The position numbers and the translations under genes are program-made. Below are positions 50,401 through 60,004 of a stretch of DNA of 64,000 bases, in pieces. The stretch covers positions 1-64,000 of the forward strand of contig JANPZZ010000002.1 in NCBI GenBank assembly GCA_024707305.1, written 5' to 3'. Origin of the DNA: Chitinophagaceae bacterium. Its GTDB lineage: Bacteria > Bacteroidota > Bacteroidia > Chitinophagales > Chitinophagaceae. Under the pieces are notes generated by a model. It searched no databases. It was not told where the DNA came from and worked only from the letters and a program-made list of their open reading frames with translations. How positions within the stretch are numbered: position 1 is the first letter of the stretch; every line of letters starts with the position of its first letter.

Positions 50401-50922
50401 ATCAGTACCTGCATGTTCATCTGCATGTTCCCATTTCAGGATGGCCCAGAATACCAGGGCAGTGAAGAAAGATGATAAAGCGTATACTTCACCTTCAACG
50501 GCGCTATACCAGAATGAATCGCTGAAGTTGTAAGCCAAAGCACCTACAACACCTGCAGCCATTACGGTGAAGATTTGAGATGAATTCATTTCTTCGCCAA
50601 CACCTACAAACATTTTGCGGGCGAAGTGTGTGATGGTCCAGAACAGGAACAAGATAGTAACCGCACTGGCCAGGGCACTCATGAAGTTTACAGCATTTGC
50701 AGCCGTCATTTCACTGTCGCCAAAAATGATAATAAAGAATCGGCCCAGGAGGGTGAAAACAGGGGCGCCGGGAGGGTGCGGTAATCCAAGTAATTTTGCA
50801 GTGGCTACAAACTCACCACAATCCCACAAACTACCGCGTGCTTCACGCGTTAACATGTACGTGGCCAGCGAAACAAGGAATACGGCCCATCCGGTAAGGT
50901 TATTGACTTTTTTAAAATTCAT
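47412..50922 (-). CDS. DUF2723 multi-pass membrane protein, frameshifted
   Basis: About 1165-residue inner-membrane protein of the DUF2723 family, widespread in Bacteroidota and distantly related to PMT-type glycosyltransferases (TMEM260-like). The N-terminus shows the family hallmark: YMLTREARGSLWDCGEF, then GLPHPPGAPVFTLLGRFF. About twelve hydrophobic segments follow, including the GNQPRERDYAYVGSFYAFAI region. The large soluble C-terminal part has TFGDNDTYPLWYAQEVEG and helical TPR-like stretches (AVGNLADAGKKDQALQLL) and ends PDTTGGN. Frames break near 48780 and 47740. Probably O-glycosylates exported proteins, by family inference only. A TATTTTTG element lies 40 bp before the start. Confidence 0.9.
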
Positions 50923-51125
50923 ACCCGATTAGTTTTGACCCGATTTTAGGGGCAAGCAAAAATAGGGTTTTAGGGTTTACTTTATACGTTTTCAGCAGGC
51001 CGTTTTCGAGACGATTGCCGAAAGAAAGAAAGGCTTATTGCAATGGGATGCAACAAGGGTATATATGTGAAAAATATGTTAAGGGAATTGCGCGGTTGTG
51101 CAGGCGGTGTAGTTGTCGATGACAA

Positions 51126-51953
51126 TTAATCAAAGTAAACGCGAACGGTCTGGTAAAAAAGCTGGTTTTGCAGGTAACCGCCCGCCTGTCCGGCCTTTTC
51201 CGAAAATCCTTTGAGGCCAAAGAGTCCGGCGGCGTTGCCTTTGTTGATGGCAATTTCCAGGTAACCGGCACTGTTGAATAGCGCAAGCTTCTCGCCGGGG
51301 TTTACATCGGCATACGATTCGCTGATGCGATCAATTACTTCATCTCTCTTAAATACAATTTTAAAACTGCGGCCTTTTCGTTGTTCTTCAAACTGCTCGC
51401 GTGTGATGTTTACAATCACATTTTCAAAATTGTCGATGAAGATGATCTGTCCTTCGATCCAGTTATTATCCAATAAAGGACGAAGGTGATTTTTTTCGAT
51501 ATAAGAAGGATCTGGTGTGCCAATTTTCTGAATCGATTCGCCATTCACCAGTTTGATTATGGTTTCACCCATCACCTTTACACAGTGGATGGTATTCTTG
51601 ATCGCCTGTTTTTGCAGCGGAATCCCGATCACCAGGTCGGGTTTATCTTCCAGGATCATATGCAGCAGGCCATTGTCGCCACAAAGTATGTACTGGTTGT
51701 TGTGAAAAGCAAGCAGGAGTTGTTCCGGTTTTCGCTCAAAAAGATTTGCCAGTACAATATGGTAGGTAAAGTCGGGAAAGTTTTTAAAAGCGCTGCGGCA
51801 GATATAAGCTGCATGCGGCGAATTGAAAGGAGGGATGTTGTGCGAAACATCAACCAATTGAAAGGAAGGCTCCACCTGTAAAAGCTGTGCTTTCACTGCC
51901 GCCACCAGGTAATCCTGCGGACCTATATCGGAAGTGAGGGTGATGAGAGCCAA
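51126..51953 (-). CDS. SAM hydroxide adenosyltransferase (DUF62 family)
   Basis: 275 residues, intact. The family hydrolyses S-adenosylmethionine to adenosine and methionine and is related to fluorinase and chlorinase. Signatures are LTSDIGPQDYLVAAVKA (SAM-binding Asp), LVDVSHNIPPFN, CGDNGLL and IIFIDNFENVIVNITREQF (usually GN; here EN). The C-terminal beta-barrel part follows. There is no halide-loop insert, which fits the hydroxide-using type. Monocistronic; the 200 bp upstream of DUF2723 hold nothing else. Confidence 0.9.
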   Translation of the reverse strand: MALITLTSDIGPQDYLVAAVKAQLLQVEPSFQLVDVSHNIPPFNSPHAAYICRSAFKNFPDFTYHIVLANLFERKPEQLLLAFHNNQYILCGDNGLLHMILEDKPDLVIGIPLQKQAIKNTIHCVKVMGETIIKLVNGESIQKIGTPDPSYIEKNHLRPLLDNNWIEGQIIFIDNFENVIVNITREQFEEQRKGRSFKIVFKRDEVIDRISESYADVNPGEKLALFNSAGYLEIAINKGNAAGLFGLKGFSEKAGQAGGYLQNQLFYQTVRVYFD

Positions 51954-52017
51954 GGTGGTTTTTTAGGTTTTTAATTTAGGGTTTACGGGCGTGAGACATG
52001 AGGCGTGGTACGTGAGA

Positions 52018-52160
52018 CGGCAAACGGCAAGCGGCAAGCGGCAAACGGCAAACGTAAAGATGAATATCACAAGTGCGTTTTCACATTTTCACATTTCCAC
52101 ATTTCCTCATTTTCCATATTTCCTCATTTTCCATATTTCCTCATTTTCTCATTTCCTCAT
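52018..52160. repeat. Two short low-complexity repeats
   Basis: 52018-52055 is a GCAAACG/GCAAGCG heptamer run. 52071-52160 is a CATTTTCACATTTCCTCATT-type degenerate repeat, the inverted counterpart of 26400-26520. The remaining gap 52161-52219 has a short GC-rich tail and no gene. Confidence 0.85.
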
Positions 52161-52219
52161 TCGATCCTTTTGCCGTTTGCCGTTTCACGTTTGCCGGTGC
52201 ACGATTGTGCACGCTGGGT

Positions 52220-53030
52220 TCACTTCACCAACTTTCCATCTTTAAAGAAAAACTTATACGCCAGTTTATCTGCCAGTCCCGGGAAAAATTTATTCATGAA
52301 AACAGTTCGTACGCCGGTGAAGGTCATAACGAGTGTTCTTTTTCTTTTTACGGATGGCAGTCATAATGCGTGCGGCACATTCTTCTGCTGTCATCATTTT
52401 GCTTTCATCCATCGGTGTTTCGCCGTGCGATTCGCCATCTTTGTTGAGTGCTGCATTGCGAATATTGCTGGTGGTGAAACCGGGGCACACCCACATTACG
52501 TGCACGCCATCATGGAGCAGTTCGGTTTTAATCGCTTCCAGCCAGCCTTGCAGGGCATATTTGCTGGCCGAATAAGCGCTTCGTCCCGGCAAACCACGAT
52601 AGCCGGCGATGGATGATACACCTACAATCGTTCCTTTCCGTTCTATGATGGAGCTGAGTGCATGCTTGGTGCAGTATACACTTCCAAAGAAATTGATATT
52701 CATTACTTTGTGAAGTACTTCGGTATCTGCATCCTTCAGCAATGCACGCATACTGATGCCGGCATTATTGATCAGTATATCGATGCCGCCAAAGACTTTA
52801 AGAGTCGTTTCAATAAAACGGCGGCAGTCGTTTTCGCTGCTCACATCGGCTACCATAGTATGAAGCGGGAAGGAGGGATACTCCGACTGCAGGGCATAAA
52901 GTTTATCATGGTTTCTGCCGCAGGTAGCCACTTTGGCGCCAGCTTGCAGCAACTGGTCCACCAGGGCTTTGCCGATGCCATCTGTACCGCCAGTAACCAC
53001 TACCACTTTGTTTTCAAAATATGCAGACAT
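52220..53030 (-). CDS. Short-chain dehydrogenase/reductase, one frameshift
   Basis: About 269 residues after correction. Classical SDR: VVVTGGTDGIGKALVDQL (TGxxxGIG), ILINNAGISMRALL (NNAG), VGVSSIAGYRGLPG (catalytic Ser), YSASKYALQGWLEA (YxxxK) and VMWVCPGFTTSNI. A shift in the poly-Lys A-run near 52345 separates the last part, which reads TVFMNKFFPGLADKLAYKFF and ends DGKLVK. Oxidoreductase with unknown substrate; resembles membrane-associated SDRs with a basic-hydrophobic tail. Single gene. Confidence 0.92.
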
Positions 53031-53157
53031 AGTAAATGCGATTATAATCGCAAACCTACTTTAAAACGGCAATATTTGATTGGTTTTTTGGAATTTAGGT
53101 GAAATGATTGAAGGGGAAAATGAGGTGGGAAAATATTAATCCGCTACTTTCATACTT

Positions 53158-53526
53158 ATGAACTTTTTTGGAAATCTGGTTTGGTTAATATTTGGTGGAT
53201 TGTTTGCCGCTATTGGATATTTTGTCGGTGGCGTCGTGTTATGCGTAACGATTATCGGCGCTCCGTGGGGATTGCAATGTTTTAAGATGGCAGGGCTGGT
53301 TCTTATGCCATTTGGGCGAAAAGTAGTGAGCGACTCCAGCAATGCGGGTTGTCTCAGTGTTTTTTGCAATTTAGTTTGGATAATTTGTGGTGGCTGGTAC
53401 ACGGCGCTGGTACATATCGTTATGGGTTTTTTATTAACGATAACGATTATAGGCATACCCTGGGCAAAGCAGCATTTTAAATTGATTGAAATATCGATGA
53501 TGCCATTTGGGAAGCGGGTGGAGTAG
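53158..53526 (+). CDS. YccF-domain inner-membrane protein
   Basis: 122 residues, two YccF repeats: NLVWLIFGGLFAAIGYFVGG, TIIGAPWGLQCFKMAGLVLM, MPFGRKV, and the second NLVWIICGGWYTALVHIVMG, TIIGIPWAKQHFKLIEISMM. Four membrane helices with cytoplasmic turns. Function of the family is unknown. Start MNFFGNLV at 53158 is clear. Confidence 0.93.
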   Translation: MNFFGNLVWLIFGGLFAAIGYFVGGVVLCVTIIGAPWGLQCFKMAGLVLMPFGRKVVSDSSNAGCLSVFCNLVWIICGGWYTALVHIVMGFLLTITIIGIPWAKQHFKLIEISMMPFGKRVE

Positions 53527-53571
53527 GAGGGGGCGAAGCTGGGTACTTAAATTTGTATTTTTTTCTGGACA

Positions 53572-53654
53572 CATAAATCAGTACGAGTTTATGTAGGATA
53601 TCACATAAATCAGTACGAGTTTTTGTGAAATTATACATTTTTCAGTACGAGTTT
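53572..53654 (+). repeat. Three 19-bp direct repeats at exact 32-bp spacing
   Basis: CATAAATCAGTACGAGTTT at 53572 and 53604, and CATTTTTCAGTACGAGTTT at 53636. Period is exactly 32 bp, about three helical turns, so all copies face the same side of the DNA. This is an iteron- or operator-like arrangement in a gene-free stretch 45 bp after the YccF gene and about 1 kb before the accessory island. No unique spacer pattern typical of CRISPR (only 13 bp between copies). Confidence 0.85.
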
Positions 53655-54265
53655 TTTAATTAACTTTTAAATAACTGATAAATAGTTAGTTATAGATATT
53701 AATAAAAATAGTAAATTCTTGATGAAAAATCCGGCGGCCACCCACTGGCTTTCCTCCTGATAATTACGCGAATTTTATTCTAGCAAACGAAAGGCGCTGC
53801 ACATCTGAACAGGCATTTAAATCCTCCATTTCGATAAGATCGAAGCGGGTTGTGGAATGTTATATAATTTATATTCCAACACAATTAATAAAAAGGTGTC
53901 AGTAAAATTTTCACACAAAATCATTCAGAAATGCGATACCATTAGAAAAGAGTATGAGGTATCTCGAATGATTTTTTTTGTAAAAAACCAATTTGGGAAA
54001 TTGAAATTCTCGCGTAACGTGGCTCCAGGTACCAACAAAAAAGGCCGCTGTAAATAGCGACCCTTTTTTGTTGTGATCCCGCTGGGATCGGGTTATGTTT
54101 GAGCAGGCTGCGCCGGTGCTGGGTTTCAAGAGATCTGAACAGCAAAGTAACCTGGCAGGTAACCGAATAAAATGGTTGATTTTGCAGGGATTTAAAGAGC
54201 TGGTTTTAAGGGCGAAGGTAGGGAAAAGTCGGGGAGGTTTTTGGGCACTTTTGTAACTTCCGGAT
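53655..54265. other. Intergenic stretch at island border
   Basis: About 610 bp, AT-rich in the first half. A GATCCCGCTGGGATC hairpin lies near 54076. A 66-codon open frame at 53857-54057 has no family features and is not called. No integrase or tRNA att site is seen. Confidence 0.5.
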
Positions 54266-54505
54266 ATGAAAAGAGACGTGGTAAAGATTAAACGGAAGGT
54301 AGTACAAGCCGCACCTGTTAAAAGGCGGCAGATCGCTATCGTCGGCAACAAGGTGAAAGCCCAGGAACATGATGAGGAGAAACAGAATAAGGATTTTTGG
54401 ATGACCCGTTCGGTAGCCGAGCGGCTGGACGCCGTGTTCCGCCTCCGGGCTCAAGTGGTTAGGGGTATTAGGATAAAGCAGCCAAAACCAAGGACAATCC
54501 TCTAA
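54266..54505 (+). CDS. Small basic protein of unknown function
   Basis: 79 residues, MKRDVVKIKRKVVQAAPVKR at the start, then a helical end resembling short proteins found beside nucleotidyltransferase genes (DFWMTRSVAERLDAVFRLRA, an alternating charged/hydrophobic helix). Several bases after the ORF the composition changes to AT-rich. Could be the stub of a broken gene; not certain it is expressed. Confidence 0.4.
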   Translation: MKRDVVKIKRKVVQAAPVKRRQIAIVGNKVKAQEHDEEKQNKDFWMTRSVAERLDAVFRLRAQVVRGIRIKQPKPRTIL

Positions 54506-54533
54506 TTTCGAACTGACCGAAAATAAGGTACGC

Positions 54534-54731
54534 CTACATGTCTTTTAAATCAAACCTTTTAATATTGTCAATCGCAGTTCCTGAATTTTTTATATGATCA
54601 ACCATTGATTCAAGTGTCGGCTTTGGGATTAGCAAATCCCTGCTTTTAAAATAAGTGTGATATCCGGTGGTGATTTTAAAACGAATTATAAAAAATGTAC
54701 CTGGTTTTTCAAGTACCATCGAAATAGTCAA
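54534..54731 (-). CDS. Possible small gene or gene fragment
   Basis: 65-codon frame with LESMVDHIKNSGTAIDNIKR near the end. I recognise no family and there is no clear ribosome-binding site. It lies between the macrodomain gene and the island border and may be a remnant. Apart from this frame the stretch 54506-54857 has nothing I recognise. Confidence 0.25.
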   Translation of the reverse strand: MTISMVLEKPGTFFIIRFKITTGYHTYFKSRDLLIPKPTLESMVDHIKNSGTAIDNIKRFDLKDM

Positions 54732-54857
54732 GTTGTTTCTCTACCATTAATGCTTTTCAAAGGTTTATTAAGTTTATGAGTGATATGAATACCACGGCTG
54801 GCGTAAATGAGAGGTAGATGTAGATTTTTTTCATTCTGAAAGTCAATACAAGTTAAG

Positions 54858-55529
54858 TTAGTTTAGGGAGTTGAGTACATAATTAAACGCCTTTTCCAAT
54901 GTCTTTTCACCAATACCATCATAATTTGCTAATGCAATCATTGAGTTGATTTCTCCATTTTGGATTATCTCTGAAATCTTTCTTGCATATTGTGGTTGTA
55001 TGCCTGTTTCGGATTTGATTTGCTTTTCGTCTAATGAGAGCCACTTTGCTTTGAAAGAAGCAAATAAATCGTCTTTTGCATTTGGGTCATAATCATATAT
55101 TTCAATGTCTATCCTGCATTTTCCCAAATACTCATCCATCAGCTTTTTGATTTCGTCTGTGTCTAATCCTCCATTGTGTGTCCCAAGTAAAGGAAAAGCG
55201 ATAGAAGTAATTCCTTTCTTTTCGTATGATTCCACGAACTTTTGCAAGCCCTGTTCAATCCATTCTATTTTGCTTGGATATTTCCAATGATATTTAGTTG
55301 GGAAACTCAAAATCCAGGGGGCATTTTCCTGCTTAGTGTAAAGCCATAATGAACCTGTTTTAATGAGTTTGTTTTTACAATGTTCTTTGTATTCTTCATA
55401 CATTTTGGGATAGCGAAGTCTATGTACAAATGCAACTCCTTTGCCCATAACGCCAACACAATTTACTGTGTTTACGATGGTTTGGCACTTGGTATTAAAA
55501 ATGTTTCCTTTTATGTGTTTTACTGCCAT
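54858..55529 (-). CDS. DarG-like macrodomain protein (putative antitoxin)
   Basis: 223 residues, intact. The macrodomain spans about 1-150: IKGNIFNTKCQTIVNTVNCV, GVMGKGVAFVHRLRYPKMY (the GVMGKG loop with the Lys used in DarG/TARG1-type glycohydrolases), ILSFPTKYHWK and FPLLGTHNGGL. DarG macrodomains remove ADP-ribose that DarT attaches to thymidine in DNA and so act as antitoxin. A ~70-residue C-terminal part follows (SETGIQPQYARKISEII, then ALANYDGIGEKTLEKAF) and may bind the toxin. It starts 47 bp after the DarT-fusion stop on the same strand, the toxin-then-antitoxin order of DarTG operons. Confidence 0.88.
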   Translation of the reverse strand: MAVKHIKGNIFNTKCQTIVNTVNCVGVMGKGVAFVHRLRYPKMYEEYKEHCKNKLIKTGSLWLYTKQENAPWILSFPTKYHWKYPSKIEWIEQGLQKFVESYEKKGITSIAFPLLGTHNGGLDTDEIKKLMDEYLGKCRIDIEIYDYDPNAKDDLFASFKAKWLSLDEKQIKSETGIQPQYARKISEIIQNGEINSMIALANYDGIGEKTLEKAFNYVLNSLN

Positions 55530-55576
55530 TGTTTATTCTGAAATAATTTACAAAGTTAAAATAAAACCTTTCGGTT

Positions 55577-58500
55577 CTATTTAGCATAAACAAACCAATT
55601 TCTACCTGATTCATCTATGAAGTTTAAGCGTATGCTCTGCTTCAGTTTTCCGATTGAAACGTAAGACTTGAAAATAATTTTGTCCTTATCCATTTTGCTT
55701 ACATCTCCTGAAAGAATCTCTATTTCCTTAATGTCATTTGTTCCATTCAAAACAAAATAACCGTTTCCGCTAAAAGCAGTTGAAATATGCAATTCCGAGT
55801 CCTCTTCTTCAACTCTGATTCGTGGATTTTCATTATTGTAATAACTTCCGTCCACTACAATTTTTGAGAAAATCTCTTTATGTTCTTGTCCTAATAAATT
55901 TATAAGCAGCGTTCTATCTGAATCAGAAGGACAAACAATTTCAAAATCAGTCAAATCATTAAAAGAAAGTTCATCCTTAACCAAAAATTCCTGTTGAGCA
56001 TAGTTTCTGTACCTGTTGTAATCTTCCTTTGTTGAATATTGCTGTGGTGTATAAAATAAATCATCAAAGCTGAATTTGTTTATCATTGTTTTAATGTTTC
56101 CAAATTTTGTTGAACCAGTCTGCATATTTCCGTTACTTATGCAACACTTTTCTTCGTTTTTGAAAAGAACTTCTTTCAAAGAAAACCGAAAGAAAATTGG
56201 TATAGGGCATTTTGGGAAACCCAAGCCTCTTGCTTTTTCATACCAAGAAACCCAACCGTACTGCCTACTTTCATAGCCGTCTGTTGTGTTTTTTCCTAAA
56301 AACTCATTGTAAAACTGTGTTGGTGTATGTGGTCTGAAATAAAAACGGGCATAGTCGTGAGCATCGTTTCTTAAATGAACTACGTTTCCTGCGGCATCAC
56401 CTCTGATAGTGGCTTTATTCCTACTTTGAATTTTTTCTGCTTTTGATTATCTCAACTGCATTGTCTATGTGTGAAAAATGATAAACATATCCTTTCCATT
56501 GCGACCATTGCTGTTCGATTTTGTCAATAAAGGTTAGAATGACGGATTTGCTTATTTCATCGGCTACAAAGTTTCCAAGCAGTTCTTCAACTCGTTTATT
56601 TTCTTTGAGTGCCGTCCAATTCCAGTATAATTTGAATTGCTGGATAATTTCTTTCGTAAAATCTATGTTTGTGTTTATTGAAATCAAATCCCACTTTAAG
56701 TATTCTTTGAATTGAGTCAATACCTGATTGTTCAAAGTCAGACTTCCGGATTCACATATAAATTCCCAATCCCATTTATCTGCAAATCGTTCAATGAAAT
56801 CAATATCGGCAAAATTGATTTGCGGGTTCCTTGTAATGCTTTGCCAATCCCATTTGTTTTCAAACTTTGCTAATAGTTCTCTTGTTGGTATTAAATTTGA
56901 ATGCTGCGATAAATATTTCCAATCTAAATCAAACTCTTGTGTAAGTGTGAGTATTTCAATAGCAGGCGAGAAACTTTTATGTCGTGAAACAGCTTTCCAA
57001 TTCCAGGGTTTTGATTTTGTTTTCTCGATAAACTCGGCATTGAATTCAAGATTGTCACTTTCAGATAAATAAGTCCAATCCCATTTTTTATGGGATAGCT
57101 CAATAAGAGCCTCGTTGTTTATAATTATATCATTCCTTTTGGAAAGAGATTCCCAATTCCAAGTTTTGGCTCTCAATTCAAGCAAAAGTTCAATGGTTAA
57201 GCTTGCACTGGTGTTTTCTGATAAAACTTCCCAATTCCAACGTTTCTCTTGATAAGTATGAATTAGGTCACTTTCAATTAGAATGTCTTTTCTCTTTGAA
57301 ATAGAATCGAACTTTATATATAATCGGAATTGATTTAGTAAAGTCGTTAAATAGTCTGCTTCATCATTATCTCTTTTTTTAGAAACCCTCCAAACTCACT
57401 TAAATATTCCCAATCCCATTTTTCACTTTTATAGTTATTTATGATTCGCCTGTCGTAATTAATATATTTATTTTTTGACAATACTCTCCAGTCCCAAAAA
57501 TCATTAAATGTCCTTAAATAATTATTTGTATTGCCGAACCAACCCCTTTCCCAATTATTGGGATTAAACTTTATCTGAATTGCATCGCTTGCAGATAAAA
57601 CCGTCCAGCTAATTTTTTTCCTGTATTGGTTTAATGTACCAATATCAGTAGGAAAGTACGTATGATTGGAAATATAATTCCAGTCCCATTCAAATACCTC
57701 AACCTGAGATGTTGCTTCAACGTAATTGAATAGTGTTTCAAAAGGATAAATTGACGTTAACTCTTTCCAAATATCTTTTCGTTTTTCATTTTCCAAAACA
57801 GACAAGCAAGCTACAATTCTCGGAAGTTGATTATCCATTGAAAGTTCATTCTCAATTTCAAAAACATTATTAACAAGATATTTCCAGTCAATGAAATGCG
57901 TTAAATCTTCTAAGTTGTCAAGAATAGTTTCTTTGTCAAGTTTTCGGGTCGCAATTTCCCAATTCCATTTTTCTACTAATTCTTCATCTTCAAAATTGTC
58001 AAGAATGGTTTCGGCTGAACTATTTTTGGTAATGAAATTCCATTCCCAAGGAAAATGGGGATTCGCAAAAATATAATCCTGTTTTTTCCTTTTGCGTTAG
58101 TTCTTTCCAAAACTGAACATGCTTTTCCCGGTCGGTAGTATTATAAAACGCTTCTAAATGTTTGTTCCAAAAATCAACATCAAAACTTGAGTGTAGCAAT
58201 ATTTCATTCCAAAGAAGATTGTTTGAGAAAGAAAGTTTACCAGAAAAAGCATTTTCAATAAAATTGGTGTTGTCAATTAGCTTTTTGTTTGTGGATATCC
58301 CTTCCCAATCCCAAGCGAAATGAGGAAATTCTTGTATCAAAGCATAATCGGAAATATGTTGGCTTACATTTCGGCATCCTTTTTCCGTTACAATACGATT
58401 GTGATACTTTTCAAAAACATCCTTAGTCCATTCAAAATTTTCGTTGGTGTCAAACCCAATTATGTATGCTTTGCTTTCCCATTGTACCAGGTTCTGTTGT

Positions 58501-60004
58501 TCAAAAAAATCAATCAGGTTTGATGTCCAAATATATTTTTGATGAGCAATTATGAAGTGATCTGGTAAATGCTTATTTAAGAGTAATTTAAAAGATTCGT
58601 CTTTCAAAAACTTGACAGTTATTTCTTCATTGTTGAAGAAACGATTTAAGACAGTGGGCCAATCAACTTTACTTGCAAGTTCTGAAATGTTTTTATAGAG
58701 AAAATTAAGATTGATTTCTTCTGAAATAAATTTCCAATTCCAGTTTTTTGAAATTAAGGTTTCAAGTTTATCACGGTATTTGATGAATGTATTCTTGAAA
58801 ATCTCATTTTTGCTTACCGTTATTTCGTAGAAATCCCAAGCAAAATTGTCAATATGATTCTCAATAAACTCATCAGGCAAATTCTTTGATAAATAATTCC
58901 AGTCCCAATCATGGTGGTTGAGTTCAGAATTAGAAAGCAAGGCTGTTACAAGTTCAGTTTCTTTGTATGAAAGTTCTTCAAAGTCCCAACTAAAATTCTC
59001 AATTTGGTCTTTGATGAAATTATTGTCAAATCTTTGTGTAAGTGCAGCCCAATTCCAGTAGTCTGTATATCCCTGAATAACGGACTTAATGCTTTCAAGC
59101 GGTGCCTTATCTGAAATAATATTCCAAATACCTCTGTCGCCGTTTTCCCGAAACAGTTCAAAAATTTCTTTATCGTCCCAATCAACTTTCGGGTTTTCTG
59201 CAAGGTCTTTCCAGTCCCACAAGTCAATATATGTTTTGATGTCTTGTGTGGTAATGGGAGTTTTATTGGCAAGAATGTAATGATACATTCCTTTGCGAAT
59301 CAAGCTTCTTTTCAATTCTTCATTTTCTGGCAAACTGATTAAGGTTTCAATTTCAGCTTTGATTATACCTGATTTATGAAACGAAAATTGAAAAGAGTTG
59401 TCAGACGTGGAAATATCACATTGTAACGCAATGCTTTTGTAGCTGATGTGCGGTTTGTTTTCAATCAGTTCAACAATTTCACTTTTGTAAATGTTGTTTT
59501 CAAAAAGCTGAAATTGCAGTTTTTTTGTTTAAGTTCAATATTTTCAAATGTAGGTTTATCACATTTCTTTTCGTGAGATAACTCATTTTCCAAATCAAAA
59601 ACGTCTTTGAAAGAAAAATCAAAACTCTCGCCAGTTGCAGTTTGATTTTCATATAATGCTGTCGTTGCATAAAAATACTTGTATTTCAGTTTGCTTTGCA
59701 GTGCTTCTTGTCCAACTTCAGTAAGCTTGATTGTTTCCTGATTTATCTCAATCAGGCCGTATTCTGTGAGTCCTTTTAGATAGATGTTTAAAATATCTGA
59801 TTCCGCTAAGTCGTGTAAATTAAAACCTAAGAGACTTCCTAATTCAGAAACATTGATTTGATTTCCTTTTGCATTTATGATTGTACAGAAAATCTCATCA
59901 ATTTCATTGATGTCAAAAGCCTTTCTGTAACGAATTTGGTATGACGTAGATTTAACCGTCCATTTAAGCGGAAATGATGCATATAGTATCTTAGCGTTAT
60001 CCAT
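55577..60004 (-). CDS. Giant wHTH / WDW-repeat / DarT fusion protein, four homopolymer frameshifts
   Basis: About 1475 residues; the span is an exact multiple of three. The four breaks (near 59525, 58085, 57375, 56440) all fall in runs of 6-7 A, so I read one gene. The N-terminal ~180 residues have winged-helix-like features (VSELGSLLGFNLHDLAESDI, LTEVGQEALQSK). About 30 repeats of W-[DN]-W-x-x-[LI]-[ST] follow, roughly 26 residues apart in the distal part (KWDWTYLSESDNLEF, PWNWKAVSRHKSF, KWDWQSITRNPQ), which probably form an alpha-solenoid. The last ~280 residues are DarT-like (DUF4433): YHFSHIDNAVEIIKSRKIQS, RNDAHDYARFYFRPHTPTQF and NYAQQEFLVKDELSFNDL, where the Glu aligns with the DarT catalytic Glu. 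DarT ADP-ribosylates thymidine in single-stranded DNA from NAD+. It overlaps the helicase gene by 8 bp and precedes the macrodomain gene. Confidence 0.85.

Noticed and set aside
53572..53654. Short CRISPR array
   Set aside because: Only three 19-bp repeats with 13-bp gaps, too short for spacers, and no cas genes nearby.
59333..59997. Separate small wHTH protein upstream of the repeat-DarT gene
   Set aside because: The downstream frame continues without a start codon across an A7 run (ENNIYKSEIVELIENKPH), so it is the N-terminus of the same giant protein.
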